A DNA stretch of 64,000 nt, taken from positions 2,170,001 through 2,234,000 of the forward strand of contig NZ_FXEG02000002.1 in assembly GCF_900176255.2 (NCBI RefSeq), written 5' to 3'. Shown here in pieces: positions 7,605 to 16,700 of the stretch; the stretch's first letter is position 1, and each line of letters begins with the position of its first letter. The position numbers and the translations under genes are program-made. A model generated the notes under the pieces. That model was not told the DNA's origin, did not search any database, and saw only the letters and a program-made list of their open reading frames with translations. This DNA comes from Mycobacterium ahvazicum (GTDB lineage Bacteria > Actinomycetota > Actinomycetes > Mycobacteriales > Mycobacteriaceae).

Positions 7605-7949
7605 ATGTTTCGTGTGTCGATCGGAGCGGCGGCCATCGCTGCGGTCATCGGGTTGCCATTCACCGCGAGCCGCGATGTTGGGGTCGTCGGAAATCTGAGT
7701 GAAATACCGAAGCAGCCGATTCCGTTGAGCCAATGTCCACCCGGCTACTACACAAACAGCTACGGGACTTGCGTCGAACGGCCTGACCAAAACCCGGGCA
7801 ACCCGACGGCGCTCTGTTGCGATGGAAGTGAATCCCACAGTCAGCACAGAAGCGGTACGTGTTCAAGCCACGGTGGCGTCTGCCAGTGGAACAGTCTAGG
7901 TACCGGCAATCCCAACGATCGGTCCGCCGACCGACAGCGTTGGATGTGA
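7605..7949 (+). CDS. secreted DUF3761-family protein
   Basis: 114 aa from ATG 7605. Signal-like hydrophobic N-terminus (MFRVSIGAAAIAAVIGL), then CPPGYYTNSYGTCVERPD and CCDGSESHSQHRSGTCSSHGGVCQW. This C-P-x-G-Y-x-x-N ... G-x-C-V ... S-x-H-R-x-G-T-C-S-x-H-G-G-V pattern is the DUF3761 signature, a small Cys/His-rich exported domain of unknown function. A purine-rich GCAAGGGCGTCAG precedes the start. It is the last gene of the secreted run, 87 bp before the first kinase gene. Confidence 0.75.
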   Translation: MFRVSIGAAAIAAVIGLPFTASRDVGVVGNLSEIPKQPIPLSQCPPGYYTNSYGTCVERPDQNPGNPTALCCDGSESHSQHRSGTCSSHGGVCQWNSLGTGNPNDRSADRQRWM

Positions 7950-8036
7950 ACGCGACGATGTGGATCCCCTGCAGTCTGGCGGGAGCAGGGTTGTCTGGCA
8001 TCTGGCAGCGGGCCTGCGGCATCCCTGATACTGCTT

Positions 8037-9530
8037 ATGGATGAGCGGGCGTTCGGGCGTTACCGGCTGATCGAGGTGATCGGCGAAGGTGGCATGGGCA
8101 AGGTGTACAAAGCCCACGACACCGTCATTGACCGCCATGTCGCGGTCAAGGTGTTGTCCACCGAACTCGCCACCGAACCCGGATTCCGAGAACGCTTCCG
8201 CCGCGAGGCTCATACGGCCGCCCGGCTGACCGAACCGCACATCATCCCCATCCACGACACCGGCGAGGTCGACGGCCGCTTGTATCTGGTCATGCCGATC
8301 ATCGACGGCGTCGATGTAGGCACCTTGCTCAAACAAGATGGCCCAATGAACCCGCGGCGAGCCGTCATGGTCATCGAACAGCTGGCATCAGCACTAGACG
8401 CTGCACATGCCGCTGGACTAGTGCACCGAGATATCAAGCCTTCGAACGCATTAATGGCCAACCGCGACTTCACTTACTTAATCGACTTTGGCATCGCCCA
8501 CAACGTCGCGGCCACCAGGGTGACCAAAACCGGTGCCATCATTGGGACCTTGGCCTACATGGCCCCCGAACGTTTCACCACCGGTGTCGCAGACGCTCGA
8601 TCCGATGTTTACTCGTTGGCCTGTGTGCTGCACGAGTGCCTGACCGGGGCACCACCGTATCCGGGTGATAGTGCCGAGCAGCAGATCACCGGCCATCTCA
8701 CCCTCGACCCTCCGAAACCCTCGATGCTCAACACCACTGTTCCAGCCGCTTTCGACAATGTCGTTGCCCGCGGCATGGCGAAGCAGCCGACGGAGCGTTT
8801 CGCTTCAGCGGGCGAACTCGCCATAGCAGCAAGCGCTGCGGCAGCAGTCTCGGAGTCACCAACAATGTCTGCTACCGGTCTTGACCAGCAAGTCAGCACC
8901 CGCCAGTTTTTAGATCGCTGGCCTAATCCGGAGGGAACCGGATACACCCCATACCCCGATCACTTCCGCGTCCCCGAATCAACAGAACGCAAATTCGGGA
9001 CCGGACGACTGGTGCTGGTTGCCGGAGCCGTGACAGCGTTCGTGGCAGCCACGCTGATAGCGGGGTTGCTGATCTTGCGGAACAACCAGGGATCCCCGAA
9101 TGCCTCCCACTCAGCTGCGTCGACGGCACCAACTACTAGCGTGGTTACTACCGAATCGCCTAGTACCCGAGCGTCTTTGACGACGAAGGCGAAGCCTCAA
9201 CTCAGCTTGCCAGATACCGATGCGCAGGGGTTCGTGGGTTATCCCGCCGGTCGGTGCGACCCAGGAAGTACGCCAGCACTGCTGGGGCGCACCACCCAAT
9301 CGCTGATCGTGGTATGTGAGGACGGTCCAGCCAATTACTACTACCGGGGGCTCCGACTTAGCGACGGTGCCAGCATCGAATTGGCCAACGCAGTGCGATC
9401 TTCGGGCGGATTCGACGTCACCAATCCCGTCGACGGGACCCGCTATCAGGTGCGATCGAACGGCGTCTCAATCACCACACCCAGCGGTCAAGTGTTCACC
9501 GAACCAATGATCGAGTACGCGGCGAGGTGA
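8037..9530 (+). CDS. receptor-like Ser/Thr protein kinase 1 (PknF-type)
   Basis: 497 aa. Kinase domain about residues 9-265: Gly loop GEGGMGKV (16-23), Lys38 in VAVKVL, catalytic HRDIKPSN (Asp132), DFG (Asp150), activation segment with [17 protein letters not shown] Pro/Thr-rich juxtamembrane region precedes one transmembrane helix ([19 protein letters not shown], about 325-347), then an outer domain of about 120 residues with two Cys (GRCDPG and VVCEDG). All catalytic residues are present, so it should be active. Such kinases phosphorylate themselves and envelope or division substrates. It lies 7 bp before the next kinase gene. Confidence 0.92.
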   Translation: MDERAFGRYRLIEVIGEGGMGKVYKAHDTVIDRHVAVKVLSTELATEPGFRERFRREAHTAARLTEPHIIPIHDTGEVDGRLYLVMPIIDGVDVGTLLKQDGPMNPRRAVMVIEQLASALDAAHAAGLVHRDIKPSNALMANRDFTYLIDFGIAHNVAATRVTKTGAIIGTLAYMAPERFTTGVADARSDVYSLACVLHECLTGAPPYPGDSAEQQITGHLTLDPPKPSMLNTTVPAAFDNVVARGMAKQPTERFASAGELAIAASAAAAVSESPTMSATGLDQQVSTRQFLDRWPNPEGTGYTPYPDHFRVPESTERKFGTGRLVLVAGAVTAFVAATLIAGLLILRNNQGSPNASHSAASTAPTTSVVTTESPSTRASLTTKAKPQLSLPDTDAQGFVGYPAGRCDPGSTPALLGRTTQSLIVVCEDGPANYYYRGLRLSDGASIELANAVRSSGGFDVTNPVDGTRYQVRSNGVSITTPSGQVFTEPMIEYAAR

Positions 9531-9537
9531 TCGACCC

Positions 9538-11208
9538 ATGCCGCTGACTAACGGTCAGACTTTCGCTGGGTACACCATCGTTCGCTTGTTGGGTTCTGGG
9601 GGGATGGGCGAGGTCTACCTCGCGGAGCATCCGCGACTCCCGCGCCGGGACGCCCTGAAATTGCTTCCCCGAGAGTGGTCGCGCGACGAAGAGTTCCGGG
9701 CCCGGTTCAACCGGGAAGCCGATCTCGCTTCTACGCTCTGGCATCCGCACATCGTCGGGGTGCACGACCGCGGTGAGGAAGATGGGCAGCTGTGGATCTC
9801 GATGGATTTCGTCGATGGGCTCGATGCGGCACGGCTTCTGGCCGATCGCCACCCGGCTGGCATGCCGGTCGAGGAAGTCGTTCGTATTGTCACCGCGGTC
9901 GCCAGCGCGCTCGACTATGCCCACAAACAAGATCTGCTGCACCGTGACGTAAAGCCCGCGAACATCATGATGACCCACCTCGACGATGACGGAGAGCAGC
10001 GAATTCTCTTGACCGACTTTGGAATAGCCCGCAACGCGAACGATATCAGCGGGCTGACCAAGACCAATTTCACTGTAGGAACGGTGGCATACTCTGCCCC
10101 CGAACAACTTATGGGTGAAGACGTCGATGGCCGGGCTGATCAGTACTCATTGGCGGCCACGGCATTTCATCTGCTGACCAGTTCGGAATTGTTCCCGAAT
10201 TCCAACCCGGCTGTAGTTATCAGTCGCCATCTCAACGTGCCACCACCGGCCGTCGCTGATAAGCGACCAGAGCTCGCCGCGTTGGATCCGGTGCTCGCCG
10301 TGGGCCTGGCCAAGCGACCCGATGGCCGGTTCAGAAGCTGCTCTGAATTCGCACGCGCCCTCAGTGACCGGGTTGATTCAACCGGTGCCTCGAGTGCGGC
10401 GACTCACGTAGCACTCCAGCCGTCCGAGGCACCCCCTGCATCGGCAGCTAGCCCTCCCGCCAAATCAACAGCCGGGTCTCGGCGTACCTGGGCGCTCGCG
10501 GGCGGCGTCGCCGCGACCATCGTTTTGATTGGGGCTGCCATCGTGATGTGGCGGGAGTGGCAACACAATAGCCCGCATGCTGGGATCACAGCTGTCCCCC
10601 AACCCGGAGCGTCATCATCGCCGATACCCGGCCCTCCACCACCGGCATCGCCAACCCGGGCCAATGAAACCGATATTCAAACGACGACCGCAGTCGTCAA
10701 TGGTCAACCCGCTATTGGCTTCCGTGAAGTGCATAACTCGAACGCCGACCTCCCCTTGAATTGTGAGACCACCTCGAAGGCGGCGGTGACCGCAAACGTC
10801 TACTACTGCAGTCCCAACTCGGCAAGCGCAGACATTTGCTGGTCGGCACCTCCAAGATCTATGTTGTGCCTTGACAATCCGTGGGACAAAGAGCTGCGCC
10901 GGTTTCCACTCAGCACATTTCCCTTGCCTTCGGTCCAACATGGTGTCGATCCTTGGCCGTACGCCCTTGAGCTAGACAACGGTGCCAGATGCCGCCTGCT
11001 GGTCGGCATGCGTGACGTGCGACCCGACGGTGACATACCTGAATATGGTTGTGGTTCGGGTCAGAGCGGTTTCGCGGTCCTCATGAGCCGTGACTCCACC
11101 AACCCCATCAACCGGTCCTTAGCGATATGGACAGTCAAAGCCGGGCCGCTCGGGTCCATGGCGCAAACTCGCACAGTAACCAAAGCGTGGTTCGTCGGAG
11201 CTGAATAG
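9538..11208 (+). CDS. receptor-like Ser/Thr protein kinase 2 (PknF-type)
   Basis: 556 aa. Kinase domain about 10-275 with [14 protein letters not shown] (catalytic Lys), [13 protein letters not shown], and [12 protein letters not shown] low-complexity Ala/Pro/Ser segment leads to a transmembrane helix ([21 protein letters not shown], about 318-340) and an extracytoplasmic domain of about 215 residues with several Cys (NCETT, YYCSP, ICWS, LCLDN, ARCRLL, GCGSG), likely disulfide-linked. The domain order matches PknF/PknI-type mycobacterial kinases. It sits 7 bp after kinase 1, so the two are co-transcribed. The ligand-sensing domains of the two kinases differ, suggesting different signals. Confidence 0.92.
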   Translation: MPLTNGQTFAGYTIVRLLGSGGMGEVYLAEHPRLPRRDALKLLPREWSRDEEFRARFNREADLASTLWHPHIVGVHDRGEEDGQLWISMDFVDGLDAARLLADRHPAGMPVEEVVRIVTAVASALDYAHKQDLLHRDVKPANIMMTHLDDDGEQRILLTDFGIARNANDISGLTKTNFTVGTVAYSAPEQLMGEDVDGRADQYSLAATAFHLLTSSELFPNSNPAVVISRHLNVPPPAVADKRPELAALDPVLAVGLAKRPDGRFRSCSEFARALSDRVDSTGASSAATHVALQPSEAPPASAASPPAKSTAGSRRTWALAGGVAATIVLIGAAIVMWREWQHNSPHAGITAVPQPGASSSPIPGPPPPASPTRANETDIQTTTAVVNGQPAIGFREVHNSNADLPLNCETTSKAAVTANVYYCSPNSASADICWSAPPRSMLCLDNPWDKELRRFPLSTFPLPSVQHGVDPWPYALELDNGARCRLLVGMRDVRPDGDIPEYGCGSGQSGFAVLMSRDSTNPINRSLAIWTVKAGPLGSMAQTRTVTKAWFVGAE

Positions 11209-11561
11209 TTTCGGGCGCAGTCGGCGGCGCGGTCAGCATGAAATCGATCAGCATGTCCCGCTTCTCTTGACGACGAGTGTTTCGGTGGGAAGGGCTGGGA
11301 GGCTGCGCAGACCACCAAATCGACCAAGCCCAGACCCAACTGAACACTGTCACAAAATAGATGACCTACGAGCGTCTCAAAACTTCGTGTATAAGAATTC
11401 GTGAACATCGATGGTCGACGGGTAGTGCGTGTCGGCGCGCCTGTCGGCGTCGGAAGCCAGCTACATGGCTGGACCGCTTGCCTAGCGCCGATCACCTGCG
11501 GAGGTATCAGCTAAGCCGCTATCGTGCTTGCAGCTTGCAGCCTAGTGACGGAGGAGGCGGG
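11209..11561. other. 353-bp gap with a recombination-site-like repeat
   Basis: No gene is supported. At 11374-11401 a GTCTCAAAACTTCGTGT-ATAAGA motif occurs that is echoed upstream of the serine recombinase gene at 13568-13600. A 37-codon GTG frame (about 11401-11514) is open but unassigned. The right end holds the strong ribosome binding site (GGAGGAGGCGGG) of the next gene. Confidence 0.45.
11374..11401 (+). repeat. res-like repeat, copy 1
   Basis: GTCTCAAAACTTCGTGT followed by ATAAGAATTCG. The copy at 13568-13600 reads GTCTCAAAACTCCGTCT, a 5-nt insertion, then ATAAGACTCG. The two flank the kinase-cyclophilin gene in direct orientation, and the second lies just before the recombinase start, where resolvase binding sites usually are. 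Confidence 0.45.
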
Positions 11562-13391
11562 GTGCAGGGTACGCCGTTCGGTCGGTACTGGTTGGTGGAG
11601 TTATTGGGCCGTGGCGGTATGGGTGAGGTCTGGCGAGCCCGTGACACCGTCACCGACCGCGTCGTCGCCATCAAGGTCTTGCCTGCAAGTCTTTCCGAGG
11701 ACGCGGAATTCCAACATCGATTCCGACGAGAAGCCCACGCAGCCGCTCGATTAGACACCCCACATGCGGTTCCCATCTACGACTACGGTGAAATCGATGG
11801 CCGACTGTTCGTGAGTATGCGGCTGATCACGGGTAGCGACCTGGCCGCGGTGCTCGCCGACGGACCGCTAGAACCTGCCCGCGCGGTGCGCATCGTCGAC
11901 CAGGTTGCTAAGGCCTTGCATGCCGCACACAAGATTGGGCTGATCCACCGCGATATTAAACCCTCCAACATCCTGCTCGATGACGACGATTTCGTCTATC
12001 TCATTGACTTCGGAATCGCCCGTGCGGCAGATGAGACGCGGATGACGAAGTCCGGCAATATAATCGGCAGTTTCGCCTATATTGCACCTGAACGTCTTGA
12101 CCCCCAAACGGAAGAGGATGCCCGCGCAGACATCTACTCGCTGGCCTGTGTGCTGTATGAAGCCCTAACCGGACAGCCACCATTTCCCGGCAGTACTGCC
12201 GTGCATTTGATGTATGCACATGCCAACACCCCGCCACCTCGACCGTCGGCCGTTCAACCGAACGTGCCGACGAACCTCGACGAGGTCGTCGTCCGCGGTA
12301 TGGCTAAGGAGCCCGACAGCCGATATGCGACCACCGTCGAGTTGGCAGATGCTGCCCGCGGCGCGATCACCTTCCCCACCCAGCGGCCGCAGAGTTCGGC
12401 ATCCGACCCGACGCTCCCAGCCACTCCCATGGGCCCGACACTGGCGGCCACCCAGCTCTCCGATGCCGACCTGGCCCATAACATTGCCCAGCTGCGGGGT
12501 GCGGGAGCCGAGCGCAACGTCGAACAGCAGCTTGAGGGCCATGCCCAGCAGGCCCGAATGCACCGGACCCTGATCATCGTTGGCGCGGTCGCCTCGCTTG
12601 CCGTCATCGCCGCGGTGGTGATCATCGTGATCAACAACAGAAACGACCAGAACAGCAGTGCGACAGTAATGACGACCCCTGCCAGAGCAACGGCTACGTC
12701 TGCCAGCAGTTCCGCGGCGACCGCAACGACTGCACTGCAGACCGGTCAGGTGCCGCCGTTGCCGCCGTTTCGGCCGTCAGCCAGCGTGGGCGCAAATTGC
12801 CAATACCAGGCGACACCGCAAGAACCGGCCGCCAAGCCGGTCAAGCCGCCGCGGACCGGCAAGGTCCCGACCGATCCGGCGCAACTGACCGCCAGTATGG
12901 TGACCAGCCAGGGCAACCTGGGCTTGATGCTGGCGAACAACGAATCGCCCTGCACCGTCAACAGTTTCGCCAGCCTGATGGGCCAGAGATACTTCATTAA
13001 CACAAAATGCCACCGTCTGACCACCAGTCCGGACCTGGCCGTGTTGCAGTGTGGCGATCCCCGGGGCGACGGCACCGGAGGGCCGGGCTACCAGTTCGCC
13101 AACGAGTATCCGACCGACCAGTACCCACCGAACGACCCGAAGCTGCAACAACCGGTCATGTATCCGCGCGGCACCTTGGCCATGGCGAATGCCGGGCTCG
13201 GCACCAATGGCAGCCAATTCTTCATGGTCTATAGGGATTCCGAGCTGCCACCGGCTTACACGGTGTTCGGCACCATCGACGAGACGGGGTTGGCGACGTT
13301 GGACAAGATCGCCGCTGCCGGGGTGGCCGGGGGTGGACAGGACGGTCCACCAGCGCTCGACGTCGTGATCAACTCGCTTCTGCTTGATTAA
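11562..13391 (+). CDS. Ser/Thr kinase fused to a membrane cyclophilin (PpiB-like)
   Basis: 609 aa from GTG 11562, set by the GGAGGAGG site; the frame extends upstream to 11361 without protein-like content. Residues 9-270 form a complete kinase: GRGGMGEV, VAIKVLP (Lys38), [30 protein letters not shown]. From about residue 300 the protein reads like the M. tuberculosis PpiB layout: a charged helix, a transmembrane helix (LIIVGAVASLAVIAAVVIIVI, about 335-358), a Pro/Thr-rich linker, then a cyclophilin domain (about 430-609) with CHRLTT, LQCGDP, NEYP, GTLAMANAG, GSQFFMVY and YTVFGTI. It is therefore predicted to phosphorylate inside the cell and isomerise prolyl bonds outside. Confidence 0.9.
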   Translation: MQGTPFGRYWLVELLGRGGMGEVWRARDTVTDRVVAIKVLPASLSEDAEFQHRFRREAHAAARLDTPHAVPIYDYGEIDGRLFVSMRLITGSDLAAVLADGPLEPARAVRIVDQVAKALHAAHKIGLIHRDIKPSNILLDDDDFVYLIDFGIARAADETRMTKSGNIIGSFAYIAPERLDPQTEEDARADIYSLACVLYEALTGQPPFPGSTAVHLMYAHANTPPPRPSAVQPNVPTNLDEVVVRGMAKEPDSRYATTVELADAARGAITFPTQRPQSSASDPTLPATPMGPTLAATQLSDADLAHNIAQLRGAGAERNVEQQLEGHAQQARMHRTLIIVGAVASLAVIAAVVIIVINNRNDQNSSATVMTTPARATATSASSSAATATTALQTGQVPPLPPFRPSASVGANCQYQATPQEPAAKPVKPPRTGKVPTDPAQLTASMVTSQGNLGLMLANNESPCTVNSFASLMGQRYFINTKCHRLTTSPDLAVLQCGDPRGDGTGGPGYQFANEYPTDQYPPNDPKLQQPVMYPRGTLAMANAGLGTNGSQFFMVYRDSELPPAYTVFGTIDETGLATLDKIAAAGVAGGGQDGPPALDVVINSLLLD

Positions 13392-13567
13392 GGCGAGCGA
13401 ACAGCGACTTGCCCGGGAAAAGGCCGATGACACCGATCCTGGCCGGGATCAAGTGGTCTTCGCACCTGCAAACCCAGCTGAACCCAGCGATGCCCCGTCT
13501 CGAAATAGACCACATGTGAGACGCCGGGCGGATGGCCTCAACCGGTTCGATCCGGCCAGGTCGATCT

Positions 13568-13600
13568 GTCTCAAAACTCCGTCTCGGAAATAAGACTCGC
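13568..13600 (+). repeat. res-like repeat, copy 2, upstream of the recombinase
   Basis: Second copy of the motif at 11374-11401, in the same orientation, 22 bp before the recombinase start codon. A position immediately upstream of a serine recombinase is typical of its own binding site. Confidence 0.4.
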
Positions 13601-13621
13601 AAAACCGCGATTCTCATACAT

Positions 13622-14221
13622 ATGAGTCAAGAGAACGACGTCGACAGGCATCCGGTCGGACAACGGATTGGCTACACCCGAGTCTCTACCGTTGCCCAAA
13701 CCCTCGATCAGCAAAACCAAGCCCTTGAAGCGGCAGGGACGACAAAAATCTTCTCCGACACCATATCCGGCGCTCGGGATGACCGTCCCGGCCTGGCGGC
13801 GCTGATGGATTACGTCCGGGAGGGCGACGTCGTTGTGGTCTGGAAATTGGATCGGCTGGGCCGCAACATGTTGCACATCTTGGAGACCGTCAAAGAGCTG
13901 ACCGACCGCGGTGCCAAGTTGATCTCCACCAGCGATGGCATCGACTCGTCCACTCCGGCCGGGCGCATGATGATCGGTGTGCTCGGGTCCCTGGCCGAGT
14001 ACGAGCGCGAATTGATAAAGGAGCGAACGGCGTTGAAGCGGAATGCCTCTCGCGCTAACGGTACTAAGTTCGGGCGACCTCGAAAGGTCGCCGACGCCGA
14101 GCACATCTCCACCGCGAAGCGGATGAAATCCGACGGTCACTCAGGAAAGGCGATTGCCAAGTACCTCGGGGTCAGCCGCGCGACGCTGTATCGCTACCTT
14201 TTAAAGGAGCCCGCCATATGA
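13622..14221 (+). CDS. serine recombinase (resolvase/invertase family)
   Basis: 199 aa from ATG 13622. Catalytic domain about 14-150 with RIGYTRVSTVAQTLDQQ (Ser nucleophile in RVS), DTISGARDDRPGL, and DVVVVWKLDRLGRNMLHI (R..LDRLGR), followed by GRMMIGVLGSLAEYERELIKERT. A C-terminal HTH (GKAIAKYLGVSRATLYRYL) binds DNA. Length and order match Tn3-type resolvases and DNA invertases. The enzyme looks intact. It lies between the kinase cluster and the AAA/PIN pair. A second copy of this family survives only as its C-terminal HTH at 21,551-21,649. Confidence 0.92.
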   Translation: MSQENDVDRHPVGQRIGYTRVSTVAQTLDQQNQALEAAGTTKIFSDTISGARDDRPGLAALMDYVREGDVVVVWKLDRLGRNMLHILETVKELTDRGAKLISTSDGIDSSTPAGRMMIGVLGSLAEYERELIKERTALKRNASRANGTKFGRPRKVADAEHISTAKRMKSDGHSGKAIAKYLGVSRATLYRYLLKEPAI

Positions 14222-14513
14222 GGGCCAAAAGGCCAGGCCACTTGGGGCCCTTGAGTGTCAAGTTGCATGGGCTGACTGTTCAAACGTAGTCGCCTCGGCG
14301 CGGCGCGCTAGTAACTGGAAGCGAATCCGGACTGGACAACTGCAGGACGTCGCTTCCAGGCGTGCTCCGCGCTAGTCTCCGGTACATGCCAAATTGATGC
14401 ATTCCGGGATTGGCTGGGTCGTTGAAATTCCATTGTTCGACCGAAAAGCTGCATGCCCGGGATACTGACTCGCGCGCAGGGCATGGGTCACATCTTCAGG
14501 CCGTTAGCTGCGG
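14222..14513. other. intergenic stretch, no gene
   Basis: I see no gene. The left end carries GC-rich inverted elements just after the recombinase stop (GGCC-AAAA-GGCC, and AGGGCC at 14,221 paired with GGGCCCT further on), which could form a weak transcription-terminating hairpin. Confidence 0.35.
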
Positions 14514-14519
14514 TAACCT
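14514..14519 (+). promoter_or_regulatory. -10 box before the AAA/PIN pair
   Basis: TAACCT fits TANNNT and ends 9 nt before ATG 14529. There is no Shine-Dalgarno-like sequence between it and the start, so the AAA gene may be expressed from a leaderless transcript. Confidence 0.4.
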
Positions 14520-14528
14520 ACGTGAACG

Positions 14529-15881
14529 ATGCTGAGGCGGCTGTCCTTCACCAACTTCAAGTCATGGCCCCGCGTTGATCTGTCGTGCGGGCGTGTCACC
14601 GGGCTGTTTGGGCCAAATTCCTCAGGCAAGACGAGCATCTTGCAATTCCTTCTGCTGTTGAAGCAGACCAAAGAGGCCACCGATCGGCTCCTGTCGCTGG
14701 AGATGAACGGCGACTACGTCGAACTGGGGGCCATCCGGGATGCCATCCATCGTCACGATGAGAATTTGGCGATCGAAACATCCATTTCATTCGAACGGAC
14801 CGCGCAGCTGGTTCTGCCTGATCCGTCGGACCCGCGGACCGACCTCGCCGCCGACAACACTTTCACGCTGGCGTCCCGTACCGTTGTTGAGAAGCAGGTG
14901 GCTCGCACGGTACAGCTGGCCTACACGCTCGGCGGCCATGAGTTCGGACTTAGACCCGGGCCAAAAGCCAACGAATTCAGACTGACCTACCAGGGCGAGG
15001 GCCCGTTCCGGTTCGTTCGCACCCAGGGCAGGGCATGGAGACTTCCCGCGCCTATCAAGAATTATGCGTTTCCCGACCAGGCGCGCACGTACTACCAGAA
15101 CGCACAATTTCTATCTGATCTTGAGGCGGCATATGAACAGGCGCTCGATGGCATTTTCTACTTGGGGCCACTGCGTGAGTACCCACAACGCGACTATCTA
15201 TGGGCTCGCTCCCGGCCCGCCGATGTCGGGCGACGCGGCGAGAAAGCGATCGATGCGATCCTCGCCGCAACCGCTAGTGGCGAGACACTGAATCTGCGAC
15301 CTAGGGCACGCCTCCTGCCTTTCCAAGCCATGGTGGCGTATTGGTTGCAGCATCTCGGGTTAATCCATCGCTTTAAGGTCGAGGAGATCGCGGAAGGCTC
15401 TAATCGTTGGCAGGCGAAGGTCGTTACCCGGCCCGGAGCTAGCGAGGTGTTACTGACCGATGTTGGGTTCGGCGTTTCGCAAGTGTTGCCCGTAATCACC
15501 CTTTTGATGTACGTGCCCGAAGAGTCCACCGTTCTGCTCGAACAACCCGAAATCCACCTGCACCCGCTCGCACAGGCCAACCTTGCCGACGTTCTGCTTT
15601 ACGCAGCTACACGTCGACGTGTTCAGGTGCTGCTAGAGAGCCATTCCGAGCACTTGCTCCTCCGATTGCAACGCCGTATCGCTGAAGAGGCCCTGAAGGC
15701 CGACGAGGTAAAGCTCTACTTCTGCGACGTCAACCGTGGTAGCTCTGCATTGACGCCACTATGGCTCAATGTTCTTGGCCAAATTGAAAATTGGCCCGTG
15801 AACTTCATGGGCGATGCGTTCGGCGAAGCAGCTCTGGCTGAAAAAGCACGGTTGCGACGCCTTCGAGATGCCGCTGACTGA
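14529..15881 (+). CDS. AAA ATPase, DUF3696/OLD-like
   Basis: 450 aa. It begins MLRRLSFTNFKSW, the start of SMC/RecF-like AAA proteins. Walker A is GPNSSGKTS (Lys34); the ABC-type signature region is around LTDVGFGVSQVLP; Walker B is VLLEQPEIHLHP (about 335-345); a switch-like ESHSEHLLLRLQRRI follows; the C-terminus has the DUF3696 pattern (VKLYFCDV ... LNVLGQIENWPVNF). Proteins of this class act as sensor or motor ATPases beside a nuclease or other effector in defence modules. It overlaps the PIN-like gene by 1 bp (TGATG), indicating coupled translation and a likely complex. Confidence 0.85.
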   Translation: MLRRLSFTNFKSWPRVDLSCGRVTGLFGPNSSGKTSILQFLLLLKQTKEATDRLLSLEMNGDYVELGAIRDAIHRHDENLAIETSISFERTAQLVLPDPSDPRTDLAADNTFTLASRTVVEKQVARTVQLAYTLGGHEFGLRPGPKANEFRLTYQGEGPFRFVRTQGRAWRLPAPIKNYAFPDQARTYYQNAQFLSDLEAAYEQALDGIFYLGPLREYPQRDYLWARSRPADVGRRGEKAIDAILAATASGETLNLRPRARLLPFQAMVAYWLQHLGLIHRFKVEEIAEGSNRWQAKVVTRPGASEVLLTDVGFGVSQVLPVITLLMYVPEESTVLLEQPEIHLHPLAQANLADVLLYAATRRRVQVLLESHSEHLLLRLQRRIAEEALKADEVKLYFCDVNRGSSALTPLWLNVLGQIENWPVNFMGDAFGEAALAEKARLRRLRDAAD

Positions 15882-16381
15882 TGCAGGTTGTTGTTGACAC
15901 AAATGTGCCAGTCGTGGCCAACGGCCGACCCGACCCCGCCAACGGAGGCCGCACTCCGTCGCTGAGCTGTCGTGAGGCCGCCATCGACTTCTTGATCGAG
16001 GTGACGCGTAGCCACCAAGTTCTCGTGGACTTGGCAAGGGACATACAGGCTGAGTACGCGCACAAACTCAATTCGGACGGGGAGCCAGGCGTTGGCGACC
16101 GTTTCTATTTTCAGATCCTGATGAACGGTCCGATGCGGGTCGAGAGGATCGACCTACCTCGGTCCGCAGATGGCAGCTACGCCGACTTTCCGGTCGACCC
16201 CGAGCTTGAACGGTTCGATCCGAGCGACCGCAAATTCGCGGCGTTGGCGCGGCGCATGCGCGCACCCGTGGTGAACACGACAGATTCGGATTGGCTTCAC
16301 CACCGAGATCCATTGGCGAGGAACGGTATCGCGGTACTGTTCCTGTGCGGTTGCGACCGGGGCGAGTGGTTCGAGTCGTGA
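15881..16381 (+). CDS. PIN-like nuclease coupled to the AAA ATPase
   Basis: 166 aa. It starts MQVVVDTNVPVVANG, with the first catalytic Asp of PIN domains in VDTN. Further acidic positions expected for metal binding are seen in AEYAHKL, in DPSDRKFAALARRM (the D-x-x-F/W-A-A-A motif) and in NTTDSDWLHH. The length and the D...E...D...D order fit a VapC-like RNase fold, although no antitoxin precedes it. The ATPase takes the usual partner position. Its start overlaps the ATPase stop. The probable role is a nuclease effector controlled by the ATPase; substrate is unknown. Confidence 0.75.
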   Translation: MQVVVDTNVPVVANGRPDPANGGRTPSLSCREAAIDFLIEVTRSHQVLVDLARDIQAEYAHKLNSDGEPGVGDRFYFQILMNGPMRVERIDLPRSADGSYADFPVDPELERFDPSDRKFAALARRMRAPVVNTTDSDWLHHRDPLARNGIAVLFLCGCDRGEWFES

Positions 16382-16700
16382 TCTTCGCTTATCAAACTTC
16401 GACCCCAACAAGTTGGATTTCACAGGCGGCCCAGTCGGCTTGTGGCAGCGCGGGCCAAGATGTTTTCGACCATGGCGGGACCAAGAATTCTTGTCGGGTA
16501 TGTCGCATCGAAGTTGTTGTTGTCGAGGCCAGAGTCGCGTCGCCCGATCCGGTGGACCTCATCGAATTTGACGTTGAATTGATGCGGCCCCTCAACAAGC
16601 CGCGGCGAACCCGGAACGCCGGGCCCCGTGAGCGAGACCAGCGTGGCCCAATCAAAACCAACAGCGCGCTTGCGGGCAATTTGATCTGATCGATCGCGTG
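16382..16700. other. 319-bp gap with a degenerate repeat
   Basis: No intact gene. About 16,507-16,640 resembles 19,309-19,410: both contain GAAGTTGTTGTTGTC and then TTGAATTGATGCGGCC-CT-AAC-AGCC with later matches. Read on the minus strand both give a phrase like LV-PHQF-V followed by DNNNF. Probably remnants of a repeated coding segment. Confidence 0.4.

Noticed and set aside
15881..16381. Type II toxin-antitoxin toxin (VapC)
   Set aside because: The fold is similar, but there is no small antitoxin gene upstream; the partner is an ATPase.
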